Assembly (NCBI GenBank): GCA_003671075.1
Contig: QWPT01000002.1
Location: 1 to 64,000 of the forward strand
DNA: 64,000 bases
DNA from: Planctomycetota bacterium
Lineage (GTDB): Bacteria > Planctomycetota > Phycisphaerae > Phycisphaerales > SM1A02
Direction of reading: 5' to 3'
Under the pieces are notes generated by a model, which was not told where the DNA came from, ran no database searches, and saw only the letters and a list, made by a program, of their open reading frames with translations. Numbering within the stretch: position 1 is the first letter of the stretch; every line of letters starts with the position of its first letter. Positions 49,456-58,611 of this stretch are shown here, piece after piece. A program made the position numbers and the translations under genes.

Positions 49456-49815
49456 ATGAATCGCACGACCAACAAGCGCGTCCGACGAGCCCGCCGCAAG
49501 CAAGGAATCCGCAAGGACATCCTCGGCCTGCCCGATCGACCGCGTCTATCCGTGTTCCGCTCCCTGAACCACGTTTACGCGCAGGTGATTGACGACCTGA
49601 CCGGCAAGACCCTCGCGTCGGCAAGCACGCGCGACAAGGGATTCCCGGATAAGGGCGCGAAGATGTCCGAGGCCACCGCCGTCGGCAAGCTCGTTGCCGA
49701 GCGCGCGAAGGAGAAGGGCGTTTCGAAGGTTGTTTTCGACCGCAATGGTTACCTCTATCACGGTCGCGTGAAGGCGCTGGCAGACGGCGCGCGCGAGGCC
49801 GGACTTCAGTTCTGA
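49456..49815 (+). CDS. rplR: Ribosomal protein L18
   Basis: [38 protein letters not shown]. Confidence 0.95.
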   Translation: MNRTTNKRVRRARRKQGIRKDILGLPDRPRLSVFRSLNHVYAQVIDDLTGKTLASASTRDKGFPDKGAKMSEATAVGKLVAERAKEKGVSKVVFDRNGYLYHGRVKALADGAREAGLQF

Positions 49816-49876
49816 TCGATTCCGCTCCCGCTTACGCGCTATGACAGCGCGAGGCGATTGAAGACTGGTTCAAGCT

Positions 49877-50623
49877 ATGGCAGAGATCATCGACGAATCC
49901 TCATCCATCGAGTCGACTACGGTCGGCGTTTACCGCACCTCGTCGACCGTCGCAGGCGGTCGCCGTTTCAGCTTCTCGGCGATGGTCGTCGTCGGCGACC
50001 GTCACGGTCGCTCTGGCGTCGGCTATGCCAAGTCGAATCAGGTGCCCCAGGCCATCGAGAAGGCGCAGAAGGAAGGTCGTCGCAAGATGACTGGCTTCCA
50101 GCTGCAGGGGAAGACGATTCCCCACTTGGTTGTTGGTCGCTTCGGCGCCACGACCGTGAAGCTGATGCCCGCAGCCCCTGGTACCGGCGTCATCGCTGGC
50201 GCCGCGGTGCGAGCGGTCCTCGAAATGATTGGTGTGCAGGATTGCCTGACTAAGGTCTATGGATCCAGCAACCCGAAGAACGTGGTCAAGGCGACCGTTG
50301 ACGCCCTTGGAACACTTCGCACCCGCCAGCAGGTCGAGGCCCTTCGCGGCGTCAGCTTGCCTGAGACCGGTGTGGAAGTTGCGATCAAGCGCGGAATGGC
50401 CTTCATGCCGCAGACCAAGGGTGGCGAGCGCATGGCTGCTCCGAAGAACACCGTTGGCGAAGAGAATCGCCGTGGTGGTCGCGGTGGTCCGCGCGGTGGC
50501 GGCGGCGGTGGCGGATACCGTGGTGGTGGGGGCGGTGGTGGTGGCGGTCCTCGTCGTCCCGACGGCGATGCGTCCTCTGCTCCGGCTGCTGCGCCTTCTG
50601 CACCTCCGGCGCCTTCTGCCTGA
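49877..50623 (+). CDS. rpsE: Ribosomal protein S5 with Gly/Arg-rich and Ala/Pro-rich C-terminal tail
   Basis: VYRTSSTVAGGRRFSFSAMVVVGDRHGRSGVGYAKSNQVPQAIEKAQ; tail RRGGRGGPRGGGGGGGYRGGGGGGGGGPRR. Confidence 0.95.
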   Translation: MAEIIDESSSIESTTVGVYRTSSTVAGGRRFSFSAMVVVGDRHGRSGVGYAKSNQVPQAIEKAQKEGRRKMTGFQLQGKTIPHLVVGRFGATTVKLMPAAPGTGVIAGAAVRAVLEMIGVQDCLTKVYGSSNPKNVVKATVDALGTLRTRQQVEALRGVSLPETGVEVAIKRGMAFMPQTKGGERMAAPKNTVGEENRRGGRGGPRGGGGGGGYRGGGGGGGGGPRRPDGDASSAPAAAPSAPPAPSA

Positions 50624-50778
50624 TGAATGGCCAAAGTACGCGCATGCATCTGTATGCGCTCATTGACGGCGGTCGAAGTTCTTAGTTCCTTCGACGCAGC
50701 CCAACAAGTCACGAGTAGTAACGAACACACCCTGCGATTTCCCGGCGGTCCGAACCGCTGTTCTGGAGAGTTCCAGTC

Positions 50779-51231
50779 ATGATGATCCAAGACATCACCG
50801 CCAAGGTAGGACCGCACAAGAAGAGCAAGCGCGTTGGTCGCGGCGAAGGCAGCGGTCGCGGCGGTACTTCCGGTCGCGGTCACAAAGGTGCCAAGAGCCG
50901 CGCGGGTTGGACCAGCCGCCCGGCCTACGCCGGTGGCGCGACGCCATTTGCGCGTCGCTTCCCCAAGCGTGGTTTCTCCAATGCGGGCTTCCGCACTGAT
51001 TACTACGTGATCAATGTCCGCGACCTTGATAAGCACTTCAAGGACGGCGCCAACATCGACATCGAGACCTTGGTCAAGCTCGGCATGATTCCCAACGCCA
51101 AGCTTGGGCTCAAGGTTCTTGGAACCGGCGAGCTCAAGAAGAAGCTCACTGTCGTCGCAGCTGCTTTCAGCGCAACGGCGAAGAGCAAGATCGAGGCTGC
51201 TGGTGGTTCGTGCACCGAAGCGTCGAAGTAA
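50779..51231 (+). CDS. rplO: Ribosomal protein L15
   Basis: KKSKRVGRGEGSGRGGTSGRGHKGAKSRAG. Confidence 0.95.
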   Translation: MMIQDITAKVGPHKKSKRVGRGEGSGRGGTSGRGHKGAKSRAGWTSRPAYAGGATPFARRFPKRGFSNAGFRTDYYVINVRDLDKHFKDGANIDIETLVKLGMIPNAKLGLKVLGTGELKKKLTVVAAAFSATAKSKIEAAGGSCTEASK

Positions 51232-51359
51232 GCGAAACAACTTCCGACCCGAGATCACTTTCTCGGGTGTATCCCGTAATGGTGGCCTGAGAAGGCGACC
51301 ACGAGTTCGTGAAGTTTGACGCTCGCGGCTTCGCGACGAAATGACGACCCGAGACCCTG

Positions 51360-52775
51360 ATGTTTCAAGCCTTCGCGAACATCTTCCGAATCCCTGAGCT
51401 CCGTCGGCGCGTGTTTTTCACGCTCGGATTGCTTGCCATTTATCGCATTGGCTTTGTGATCCCGCTGGTAGGCGTGGATCAGACTGCCTTGAAGGAAGCC
51501 GCAGAGAAGGCCAGCCAGGGCGGATCGGGCTTCGGCCGAATCCTTGAGTACGCGTCGATCTTCTCCGGCGGAAGCCTGCAGCAGTCGACGATCTTCGGAC
51601 TCGGAATCATGCCGTACATCACGGCTTCGATCATCTTCCAGCTGCTCACCACTGTGTGGAAGCCGCTGCAGGAGCTCAAGAAGGACGGGACCTCCGGCCA
51701 GACCAAGATCAACGAGTACACCCGCTATGCGGCGGTCGGACTTTGCTTGGTTCAGGGCGTGATGTGGCTCTCCTATCTCCGTCAGTCGGGTCTGGTTCAG
51801 CCGAACTTCCTCGTGGGCGGTGGCATGATCACCTTCTACGCGGCTGGCGTTGCGGGCCTGACCGCAGGTAGTCTCTTCCTGATGTGGCTTGGCGAGCAGA
51901 TCGACAAGTACGGCATCGGAAACGGCATCTCGCTCATCCTCACCGCGGGCATTCTTTCGCGCATGCCGTCGGCGGTCAGTTGGGTTTGGGAAAATTTCGA
52001 TCCATCCATCAATGCCGAGAGTGGCAAGTTGAGTCCAGTTGGACTCATGCTCATCATCGGCGGCTTCGTGTTCGTGATCGCGGGTGCGATCGTGATTACC
52101 GTTGCCCAGCGGCGCATCCCGATTCAGCAGGCGAAGCACACCCGTGGTCGTCGCGTGTTCGGTGGCCAGCGACAGTATCTGCCGCTTCGTCTCAACCACG
52201 CTGGCGTCATGCCGATCGTGTTCGCCAGTTCGCTGATGATCTTCCCGTCGAGCATCTTTGCTTGGCTGCAGACTCGCGCGATTCAGGGCGGTTCGGCTGA
52301 ATGGTGGCAGCTCACCACCAGCTTCCTGGCCATTAACAGCGAGATGGGCAAGTTCCCGTACATCTTCTGTGAGATCCTCATGATCTTCTTCTTCAGCTAC
52401 TTCTGGACCACCGTGCAGTTCAGCCCGGATGAGATGTCGAAGCAGTTGAAGCAGAGCGGCTCGTTCATTCCTGGGTACCGCCCGGGACCGCGTACCGCTG
52501 AGTACCTCGAGACGGTGATGGAGCGCATTACTTATGTCGGCGCTGGCTTCCTCGCAGCGATCGCGGTCATCCCGACCGTGGTGAGCTCGAGCATGGGCAT
52601 CCCGCCGTTCGTTTCGCAGTTCCTTGGCGGCACGGGCTTGCTCATCGTCGTCAGCGTTGGTCTTGATCTCATTCAGCGCATTGAGGCCAATCTGCTCATG
52701 CGCAACTATTCGGGCTTCCTTGCCCAGGGTGCCAACGACAGCAAGTCGCCGCGCATTCGGAGCCGAACGAGTTGA
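51360..52775 (+). CDS. secY: Preprotein translocase SecY
   Basis: FANIFRIPELRRRVFFTLGLLAIYRIGFVIPLVGVD, GIGNGISLI, QRRIPIQ. Confidence 0.97.
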   Translation: MFQAFANIFRIPELRRRVFFTLGLLAIYRIGFVIPLVGVDQTALKEAAEKASQGGSGFGRILEYASIFSGGSLQQSTIFGLGIMPYITASIIFQLLTTVWKPLQELKKDGTSGQTKINEYTRYAAVGLCLVQGVMWLSYLRQSGLVQPNFLVGGGMITFYAAGVAGLTAGSLFLMWLGEQIDKYGIGNGISLILTAGILSRMPSAVSWVWENFDPSINAESGKLSPVGLMLIIGGFVFVIAGAIVITVAQRRIPIQQAKHTRGRRVFGGQRQYLPLRLNHAGVMPIVFASSLMIFPSSIFAWLQTRAIQGGSAEWWQLTTSFLAINSEMGKFPYIFCEILMIFFFSYFWTTVQFSPDEMSKQLKQSGSFIPGYRPGPRTAEYLETVMERITYVGAGFLAAIAVIPTVVSSSMGIPPFVSQFLGGTGLLIVVSVGLDLIQRIEANLLMRNYSGFLAQGANDSKSPRIRSRTS

Positions 52776-52776
52776 C

Positions 52777-53805
52777 ATGAATCTCGGCGTCACCATGGCC
52801 CATGCGCGAAATGCGCGTACCCACCGCGGTGGCTCCCGAGCATTGCACGGCGGAGCAGTTGCGCCGTCGGCATCGACAAAAAAGCCCGCTCTTGCCCTTC
52901 GCTCGACTGAGGATGTTGCTGGGATTCGCCGGGCTGGCGAAGTCGTTGCCGATGCCCTCGCGGCCGCGCGTCGCGCATGCGTGGCGGGAGCGACGACGGC
53001 AGAGCTCGACAGCGTAGTTCGCGCATCGATTGTTGCTGCGGGCGGCGAGCCAGCGTTCCTCGGCTATCGCGGCAACGCTGTCGCGAACATGCACGATCGA
53101 CCGGCGTTTCCTGCGGCAAGTTGCATTTCAGTCAACGAAGAATTGGTGCACGGCGTTCCGGGCCAACGCGAGATCTGCGATGGCGACATCGTGACCATCG
53201 ATGTTGGCGTTCGACTCGCTGGCTGGTGTGCGGATAGCGCGATCACGGTGTGCGTCGGCGCGGTTGACGACGGCGCTCGCGCGCTGGTTGCCTGCTCTCA
53301 GCGCATGCTCGATCACGCCGTTCGTTCCATACGACCAGGCCTGCGTTGGAGCGAGATCGCTTGCGAGTTGGAGCGTATTGCCGTCGACGGCGGATTCACC
53401 ATCGCGGTGGATTTCGTTGGCCACGGCATTGGCCGCGAATTGCATGAGCCTCCGCAGGTTCCTTGTTGCGTCGATTCGTCGTACCTGCAGCGCGGCGACT
53501 TCACACTGCGTCCTGGAATGGTGCTGGCCATCGAACCGATGATCGTGTTCGAGACCGCGCGGCGCAACGACCTGGGCGAAATGCTCAATCCGGCCGTGAC
53601 TCTTGCGAACGATGGTTGGACCGTCACCGTGAATTCAGGCGCGCGCAGCTGCCATGTAGAGCACACCGTTGCTGTGACCCGCGACGGCGCCGAGGTTCTC
53701 ACCGCTCCTCGAGCAAACGCGTCGGACATTTCCACATCCGCCGGCGCTTCGAACAAATCACCAACATCAGCTGGTGCGCATCATTTCGCGCACCGTGCCT
53801 GTTAA
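52777..53805 (+). CDS. map: Methionine aminopeptidase
   Basis: [55 protein letters not shown] at 52777. Confidence 0.93.
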   Translation: MNLGVTMAHARNARTHRGGSRALHGGAVAPSASTKKPALALRSTEDVAGIRRAGEVVADALAAARRACVAGATTAELDSVVRASIVAAGGEPAFLGYRGNAVANMHDRPAFPAASCISVNEELVHGVPGQREICDGDIVTIDVGVRLAGWCADSAITVCVGAVDDGARALVACSQRMLDHAVRSIRPGLRWSEIACELERIAVDGGFTIAVDFVGHGIGRELHEPPQVPCCVDSSYLQRGDFTLRPGMVLAIEPMIVFETARRNDLGEMLNPAVTLANDGWTVTVNSGARSCHVEHTVAVTRDGAEVLTAPRANASDISTSAGASNKSPTSAGAHHFAHRAC

Positions 53806-53860
53806 ACCACCCCGCAGACCCGCAACGAGATCAGACCCCCGAACACAGGCCCTACGACAG

Positions 53861-54076
53861 ATGCCGAAGGAAGACAAGATCACGCTCGACGCTGAGGTTA
53901 CTGAGGCTCTGCCAGACGCCATGTTTAAGGTGCGTCTGCAGAACGATCAGCAGATCATCGCGTACGTCAGCGGAAAAATGCGGAAGTTTTTCATCCGCAT
54001 CCTGCCTGGCGATCGCGTCACCGTTGAGATGAGCCCCTACGACATGACCAAGGGCCGCATCGTCTATCGCTACTGA
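53861..54076 (+). CDS. infA: Translation initiation factor IF-1
   Basis: [67 protein letters not shown] 53861. Confidence 0.95.
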   Translation: MPKEDKITLDAEVTEALPDAMFKVRLQNDQQIIAYVSGKMRKFFIRILPGDRVTVEMSPYDMTKGRIVYRY

Positions 54077-54194
54077 GCGATGGAACCCAAGACCGAGAAC
54101 TTCTCACCACACCCGCAAACACTCTGGCCGTTCACGAGAATTTCCTCGTCGTACGAGTCAGAACAGCCAGAGAATCGCAGACCGGAGTCCCACC

Positions 54195-54311
54195 ATGAAG
54201 GTTCGCTCGAGCATCAAGCGCCGTTCCCGTGATTGCCAGATCGTTGTCCGCAAGGGCAAGCGACTGGTGATCAACAAGAAGAATCCTCGTCTCAAGCAGC
54301 GTCAAGGCTGA
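54195..54311 (+). CDS. rpmJ: Ribosomal protein L36, Zn-ligand-depleted (not in the ORF track)
   Basis: atgaaggttcgctcg...caaggctga = [38 protein letters not shown]; between infA and rpsM. Confidence 0.93.
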   Translation: MKVRSSIKRRSRDCQIVVRKGKRLVINKKNPRLKQRQG

Positions 54312-54499
54312 CTTCGACGGGATTTCAGTTACAATCGCCCCTTCCCCCTCGATTGGTCGTTGACCATTCGTTGGTCGAAGCATTCGGAAAACAAACATTC
54401 CCATCGGCAGTTCGTCCAGCGTTGCTGGCGTGTGCAGATGGGTGCATCAAGAAGTGAGGAATCCCGCAGAGATCCTGCCGGGATTCATCGGAGCCTGAT

Positions 54500-54877
54500 A
54501 TGCCGCGTATCGCTGGTATCGACATTCCTGAGAAGAAGAAGATTGGCATCTCGCTGCGCTACGTCTACGGCATTGGGCCGAAGATTGCGCTCGACATCCT
54601 CGAGGAGGTCGGCATCGACCCCGAGCGTCGTACCAACGAGCTCAAGGAGCAGGAAATCGCTGCGATCGCCGGCGTCATTGACGCCAAGATCATGGTCGAG
54701 GGTGCTCTGCGTCGCCAGGTCCAGCAGGACATCCAGCGGCTCAAGGACATCAAGAGTTACCGCGGCGATCGTCATCGTCGCAGCTTGCCAGTGCATGGTC
54801 AGCGCACGCGCTCGAACTCGCGCACTCGCAAGGGTAGGAAGAAGACTGTTGCCGGTAAGAAGGGCGTGAAGGGTTAA
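54500..54877 (+). CDS. rpsM: Ribosomal protein S13
   Basis: MPRIAGIDIPEKKKIGISLRYVYGIG, RGDRHRRSLPVHGQRTRSNSRTRKG. Confidence 0.96.
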   Translation: MPRIAGIDIPEKKKIGISLRYVYGIGPKIALDILEEVGIDPERRTNELKEQEIAAIAGVIDAKIMVEGALRRQVQQDIQRLKDIKSYRGDRHRRSLPVHGQRTRSNSRTRKGRKKTVAGKKGVKG

Positions 54878-55017
54878 GCCGATTTGCTTCGCGCGATTGG
54901 AGACGCCGTCTCCGATTGAACGAGTTGCGCAGCGATGCGCGGCTTGAAGCGAAGTTCGGACGACCCGCGCGCCAACAGCGGTAGAGTTTGACAGCGAAAG
55001 AAACCGAGATAAACCAA

Positions 55018-55416
55018 ATGAATACGCCAACCCCGGCATCAGCAACACCAAAGAAGAAGCTCCGCAAGAATGTCCTGCGTGGCATCGTGCATGTGAACGC
55101 TACGTTCAACAACACGCTGATCACGATCACTGATGTGAACGGCGAGACCATTGCATGGGACTCGGCCGGAACCGTCGGCTTCAAGGGCGCGCGCAAGTCG
55201 ACTCCATTCGCGGCGAGCCGCGCTTCGGAGAAGGCGGTTGGTAAGGCCAAGCGCGTCGGCCTCAAGGAGGTCGAAGTTCGTGTGAAGGGTCCTGGACCAG
55301 GTCGCGAGAGCGCGATCACCGCGCTGCAGGCCAACGGCTTGCGCGTGACCGCGGTCGAGGATCACACGGCGATTCCGTTCAACGGATGCCGTCCGCCAAA
55401 GAAGCGCCGCGTCTAA
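55018..55416 (+). CDS. rpsK: Ribosomal protein S11
   Basis: [59 protein letters not shown] 55018. Confidence 0.96.
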   Translation: MNTPTPASATPKKKLRKNVLRGIVHVNATFNNTLITITDVNGETIAWDSAGTVGFKGARKSTPFAASRASEKAVGKAKRVGLKEVEVRVKGPGPGRESAITALQANGLRVTAVEDHTAIPFNGCRPPKKRRV

Positions 55417-55424
55417 ATGCGGAT

Positions 55425-55458
55425 GAGCCACATCCAGAAAAGTACTTTCTGGTGGCTC
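55425..55458 (+). promoter_or_regulatory. Hairpin 1 in the rpsK-rpoA spacer
   Basis: gagccac(atc)cagaaa...tttctggtggctc. Confidence 0.65.
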
Positions 55459-55473
55459 GAAGTAGAAACCAAC

Positions 55474-55503
55474 CCGTTGCGCGAGGGAAACCTCGCGCAA
55501 CGG
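55474..55503 (+). promoter_or_regulatory. Hairpin 2 in the rpsK-rpoA spacer: perfect 13-bp stem with GAAA tetraloop
   Basis: ccgttgcgcgagg-gaaa-cctcgcgcaacgg followed by cttt. Confidence 0.8.
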
Positions 55504-55655
55504 CTTTCAGTAGATCCATCGCACAGAAGGCCCCCACCCGTCGACAGGGGTGGTCATCCGAGCTGCGTTGGTGTTGAGCAAGGGCGCGAGCCCGAGCCTG
55601 TCGAGAGTCCCTTCAATGGGCAAGAATTCCCTTCAATGGGAAATAGGAGTTTCTG

Positions 55656-56666
55656 ATGCATCTTCGTTGGCGCGGGCTCGACCTGCCCGCAAACGTTCAG
55701 CCTGATCCCAAGAGCCGCTCGGCGACCTTCTCGCGTTTTATCGCGGAACCATTCGAGCCTGGCTTCGGCACGACCATTGGTAATAGCCTGCGTCGCGTGC
55801 TGCTTTCGTCCATCGAAGGCGCTGCGATCACCAAGGTGAAGATCAAGGGTGTCACCCACGAGTTCTCGACGATTCCTGGCGTCCTTGAGGACGTTGTCGA
55901 CATCATCCTGAACATCAAGGGCATCGTCGTCGCGATGGAAGGCGACGGACCCCGCACGATGCGTCTCTCGGCCGAAGGCCCTGGTGATGTGACTGCGGAA
56001 CTCATTGAGTGCGACGCTTCGATTGAGATCATCAATCCGGACAAGGTCATCGCGACCCTGACCGACAAGATTGACTTCGACATCGAGTTCACCGTGGAGA
56101 AGGGTCGCGGCTACATGCCGGCGACCGAGCAGATCTCCAAGGACGCGCTCAAGGGTGGCGATCAGCTCATCGGTGAGATTCCGATCGACGCAATCTTCTC
56201 GCCCGTGCAGCGCGTGCGCTTCTCGACCGAGGACACCCGCGTTGGTCAGCAGACCAATTACCAGAAGCTGGTCCTCGATGTTTGGACCAACGGAACCGTC
56301 ACGCCGGACATGGCGCTGGTTGAGGCGGCGAAGGTTCTTCGCAAGCACCTCAATCCGTTCGTCCAGTTTGACGAGCTCGGCGACATTCTCGTTTCTGACG
56401 AGGTCGCCGACTGCAATGCGCAGGACGACGAAATCATCCGCAAGCTTCGCATGCCGGTGGCTGAGCTCGAGCTCAGCGTCCGCGCATCGAACTGCCTTGA
56501 AACAGCCAAGATTCGCTCGGTTGGCGAGCTGGTGCAGCGCAGTGAGGACGACCTCCTCGCCGTGCGCAGCTTCGGCAAGACCTCCCTGCGCGAAGTGAAG
56601 GAAGAACTCGAGAAGCTCGGATTGCACCTGGGTTACCCGGTGCCCGATGGTCTCGTGACGACCTGA
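55656..56666 (+). CDS. rpoA: RNA polymerase subunit alpha
   Basis: FEPGFGTTIGNSLRRVLLSSIEGAAIT; C-terminal FGKTSLREVKEELEKLGL. Confidence 0.97.
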   Translation: MHLRWRGLDLPANVQPDPKSRSATFSRFIAEPFEPGFGTTIGNSLRRVLLSSIEGAAITKVKIKGVTHEFSTIPGVLEDVVDIILNIKGIVVAMEGDGPRTMRLSAEGPGDVTAELIECDASIEIINPDKVIATLTDKIDFDIEFTVEKGRGYMPATEQISKDALKGGDQLIGEIPIDAIFSPVQRVRFSTEDTRVGQQTNYQKLVLDVWTNGTVTPDMALVEAAKVLRKHLNPFVQFDELGDILVSDEVADCNAQDDEIIRKLRMPVAELELSVRASNCLETAKIRSVGELVQRSEDDLLAVRSFGKTSLREVKEELEKLGLHLGYPVPDGLVTT

Positions 56667-56722
56667 GTCCAGTGATTCAGGTTTAGTGATTCAAGTCCAG
56701 TGATCCAAGCCTAGTCATTCAG
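56667..56722. repeat. 14-bp tandem repeat x4 directly after the rpoA stop
   Basis: gtccagtgattcag|gtttagtgattcaa|gtccagtgatccaa|gcctagtcattcag. Confidence 0.9.
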
Positions 56723-56805
56723 GTGGATCAAAACGAACGACGAGCATTTGGACTCGGACACCGTGCAACGAGCATGGGCCGAGTCCCACAAGATAGGAAC
56801 GAGTC

Positions 56806-57405
56806 ATGCGTCACCGTGTATTTGGCAAGCAACTGTGTTTGAAGGAAGATCACCGTCGCGCGATGCTTCGCAATCTCGCTGCCGGTCTCTTTGAGCACGG
56901 TCAGATCGAGACCACCATTCCAAAGGCGAAGGCTGTTCAGCCCTTCGTTGAGAAGCTGATCACGATGGCGAAGCGCAGTGGTCTGACCATGCGCCGCGAG
57001 ATCGAGGCCCGCATCAACGATCGCGCTGTCTTTGCTTGGGTTGCCGACCCGAATACCAAGGACGCAAAGCGCAATCTCCACACTCTCTGGGAGCTTCCCA
57101 GCGACAAGGAGATTGAGTTCAACCGTTACGGCGAGCTTCGCAAGGCCCCGCGTCTTGTGCAGCACCTGATGACGCGCGTTGCTCCGCTCTACGCTGACCG
57201 CGCTGGCGGATACACCCGTATCGTCAAGCTCGACAAGCGTCGCGTTGGCGATCAGACCGACCTCTGCATCCTGCAGTTGGTTGGTAAGGAAGAGGGCGCG
57301 CAGGTCTCGGGCCGTCGCTCCAATCGCCGCCGCACCGCGGACAAGCGCACGGCCTACGCAGCGGAACTTCGCAAGAAGTCTGCTGACGCGCCGAAGGCCG
57401 AGTAA
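56806..57405 (+). CDS. rplQ: Ribosomal protein L17
   Basis: MRHRVFGKQLCLKEDHRRAMLRNLAAGLFEHGQIETTIPKAKAVQPFVEKLIT. Confidence 0.95.
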   Translation: MRHRVFGKQLCLKEDHRRAMLRNLAAGLFEHGQIETTIPKAKAVQPFVEKLITMAKRSGLTMRREIEARINDRAVFAWVADPNTKDAKRNLHTLWELPSDKEIEFNRYGELRKAPRLVQHLMTRVAPLYADRAGGYTRIVKLDKRRVGDQTDLCILQLVGKEEGAQVSGRRSNRRRTADKRTAYAAELRKKSADAPKAE

Positions 57406-57421
57406 GTCTTCAACGAAACTT

Positions 57422-57462
57422 CACGCCGCCTCGAGTTTGCTCGGGGCGGCGTGTTTCGTTTT
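57422..57462 (+). terminator. Intrinsic terminator at the end of the ribosomal superoperon
   Basis: cacgccgcctcgag-tttg-ctcggggcggcgtg followed by tttcgtttt. Confidence 0.85.
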
Positions 57463-57537
57463 GGGCTTCTCGCTTTGGCAAGGCGGCAGTTGACTCAGCG
57501 CGCCCGCAATCGTGTCGACTGAAGTTAGAGTACGACG

Positions 57538-58542
57538 ATGCTCTCTGACCTTGACGCGATGGAACAACAGGCGCTCGCCGAACTTTCGACGGTGCTCGAT
57601 GGCGCCGCTCTTGAAGCCTTTCGCGTGCGTTGGCTTGGCACCAATGGTCGACTGCGCGCGGCGATGGATGCGCTGAAGAGCGTGCCCAAGGAGCTGAAGC
57701 CAGCGGTTGGCAAGCGCATGAATGAAGTGAAGGCCGCGATCGAAGGTGCGTTTAACGCGGCCAAGGACTCGACGGTTTCTGCGCCCAAGGGCCCGGTGGT
57801 CGATGTCACCGAGCCTGGAATGGCGATGGGCGAGGGCGCACGGCATGTGCTTACCAAGACCATTGACGAGATCGTCGATGTGCTCGGGCGCATGGGATTC
57901 ACTGTTGCCGACGGCCCTGAGCTCGAGGATGAGTGGCACAACTTCAACGCCCTCAACATTCCCGATAGCCATCCGGCGCGTGGACCCGCTGACAACTTCT
58001 TTCTCGGCGGCGAAGTCGCGGGAAAGCTGCTGCTTCGCACGCAAACATCCACGGTGCAGATCCGTGCGATGGAGACGATGAAGCCGCCGCTGAAGATCTG
58101 TGCGATTGGGCGCGTGTACCGACCCGATGCGCACGATGCCACGCACTACTCGATGTTCCATCAGGTTGAAGGTCTGTACATCGATCGTGCGGTTTCGATG
58201 GTGGATCTCAAGACCACGCTGGTGCAGTTTGCCAAGGCGTTCTTTGGCGCTGAGGCGGAGATTCGTTTGCGTCCGAGCTTCTTCCCCTTCACCGAGCCAT
58301 CGGCGGAGTTGGACATGAAGATGCGCGTGATGAAAAACGGCGTGCCTGAGTGGCGCTGGATCGAACTCGGCGGCTGCGGCATGGTTGATCCGAATGTCTT
58401 CAAGGCAGTCGGCATCGATCCCGAGGAGTGGACTGGTTTCGCCTTTGGCCTAGGCATCGAGCGGGTGGCGATGCGCAAGTACGGCATCGGCGACATCCGT
58501 CTGCTGTTCGAGAACGACGCGCGATTCCTGCGCCAGTTCTGA
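57538..58542 (+). CDS. pheS: Phenylalanyl-tRNA synthetase subunit alpha
   Basis: FHQVEGLYIDRAVSM, RPSFFPFTEPSAELDM, GLGIERVAMRKYGIGDIRLLFENDARFLRQF. Confidence 0.96.
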   Translation: MLSDLDAMEQQALAELSTVLDGAALEAFRVRWLGTNGRLRAAMDALKSVPKELKPAVGKRMNEVKAAIEGAFNAAKDSTVSAPKGPVVDVTEPGMAMGEGARHVLTKTIDEIVDVLGRMGFTVADGPELEDEWHNFNALNIPDSHPARGPADNFFLGGEVAGKLLLRTQTSTVQIRAMETMKPPLKICAIGRVYRPDAHDATHYSMFHQVEGLYIDRAVSMVDLKTTLVQFAKAFFGAEAEIRLRPSFFPFTEPSAELDMKMRVMKNGVPEWRWIELGGCGMVDPNVFKAVGIDPEEWTGFAFGLGIERVAMRKYGIGDIRLLFENDARFLRQF

Positions 58543-58565
58543 GCCGGTGTAAGGCGAGGGCGCCC

Positions 58566-58601
58566 GTTCGCAAGTTTGTTCGCAAGTTTGTTCGCGCGTT
58601 C
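58566..58601. repeat. 12-bp tandem repeat x3 in the pheS-MCP convergent spacer
   Basis: gttcgcaagttt|gttcgcaagttt|gttcgcgcgttc. Confidence 0.8.
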
Positions 58602-58611
58602 GATGGCTTGT

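Noticed and set aside
50627-50689. 20-codon ORF MAKVRACICMRSLTAVEVLS as an L30 remnant
   Set aside because: Too short and only the first residues resemble L30; could be chance.
51255-52796. 513-aa minus-strand ORF opposite secY
   Set aside because: Antisense to conserved secY, His/Arg/Glu-rich shadow translation.
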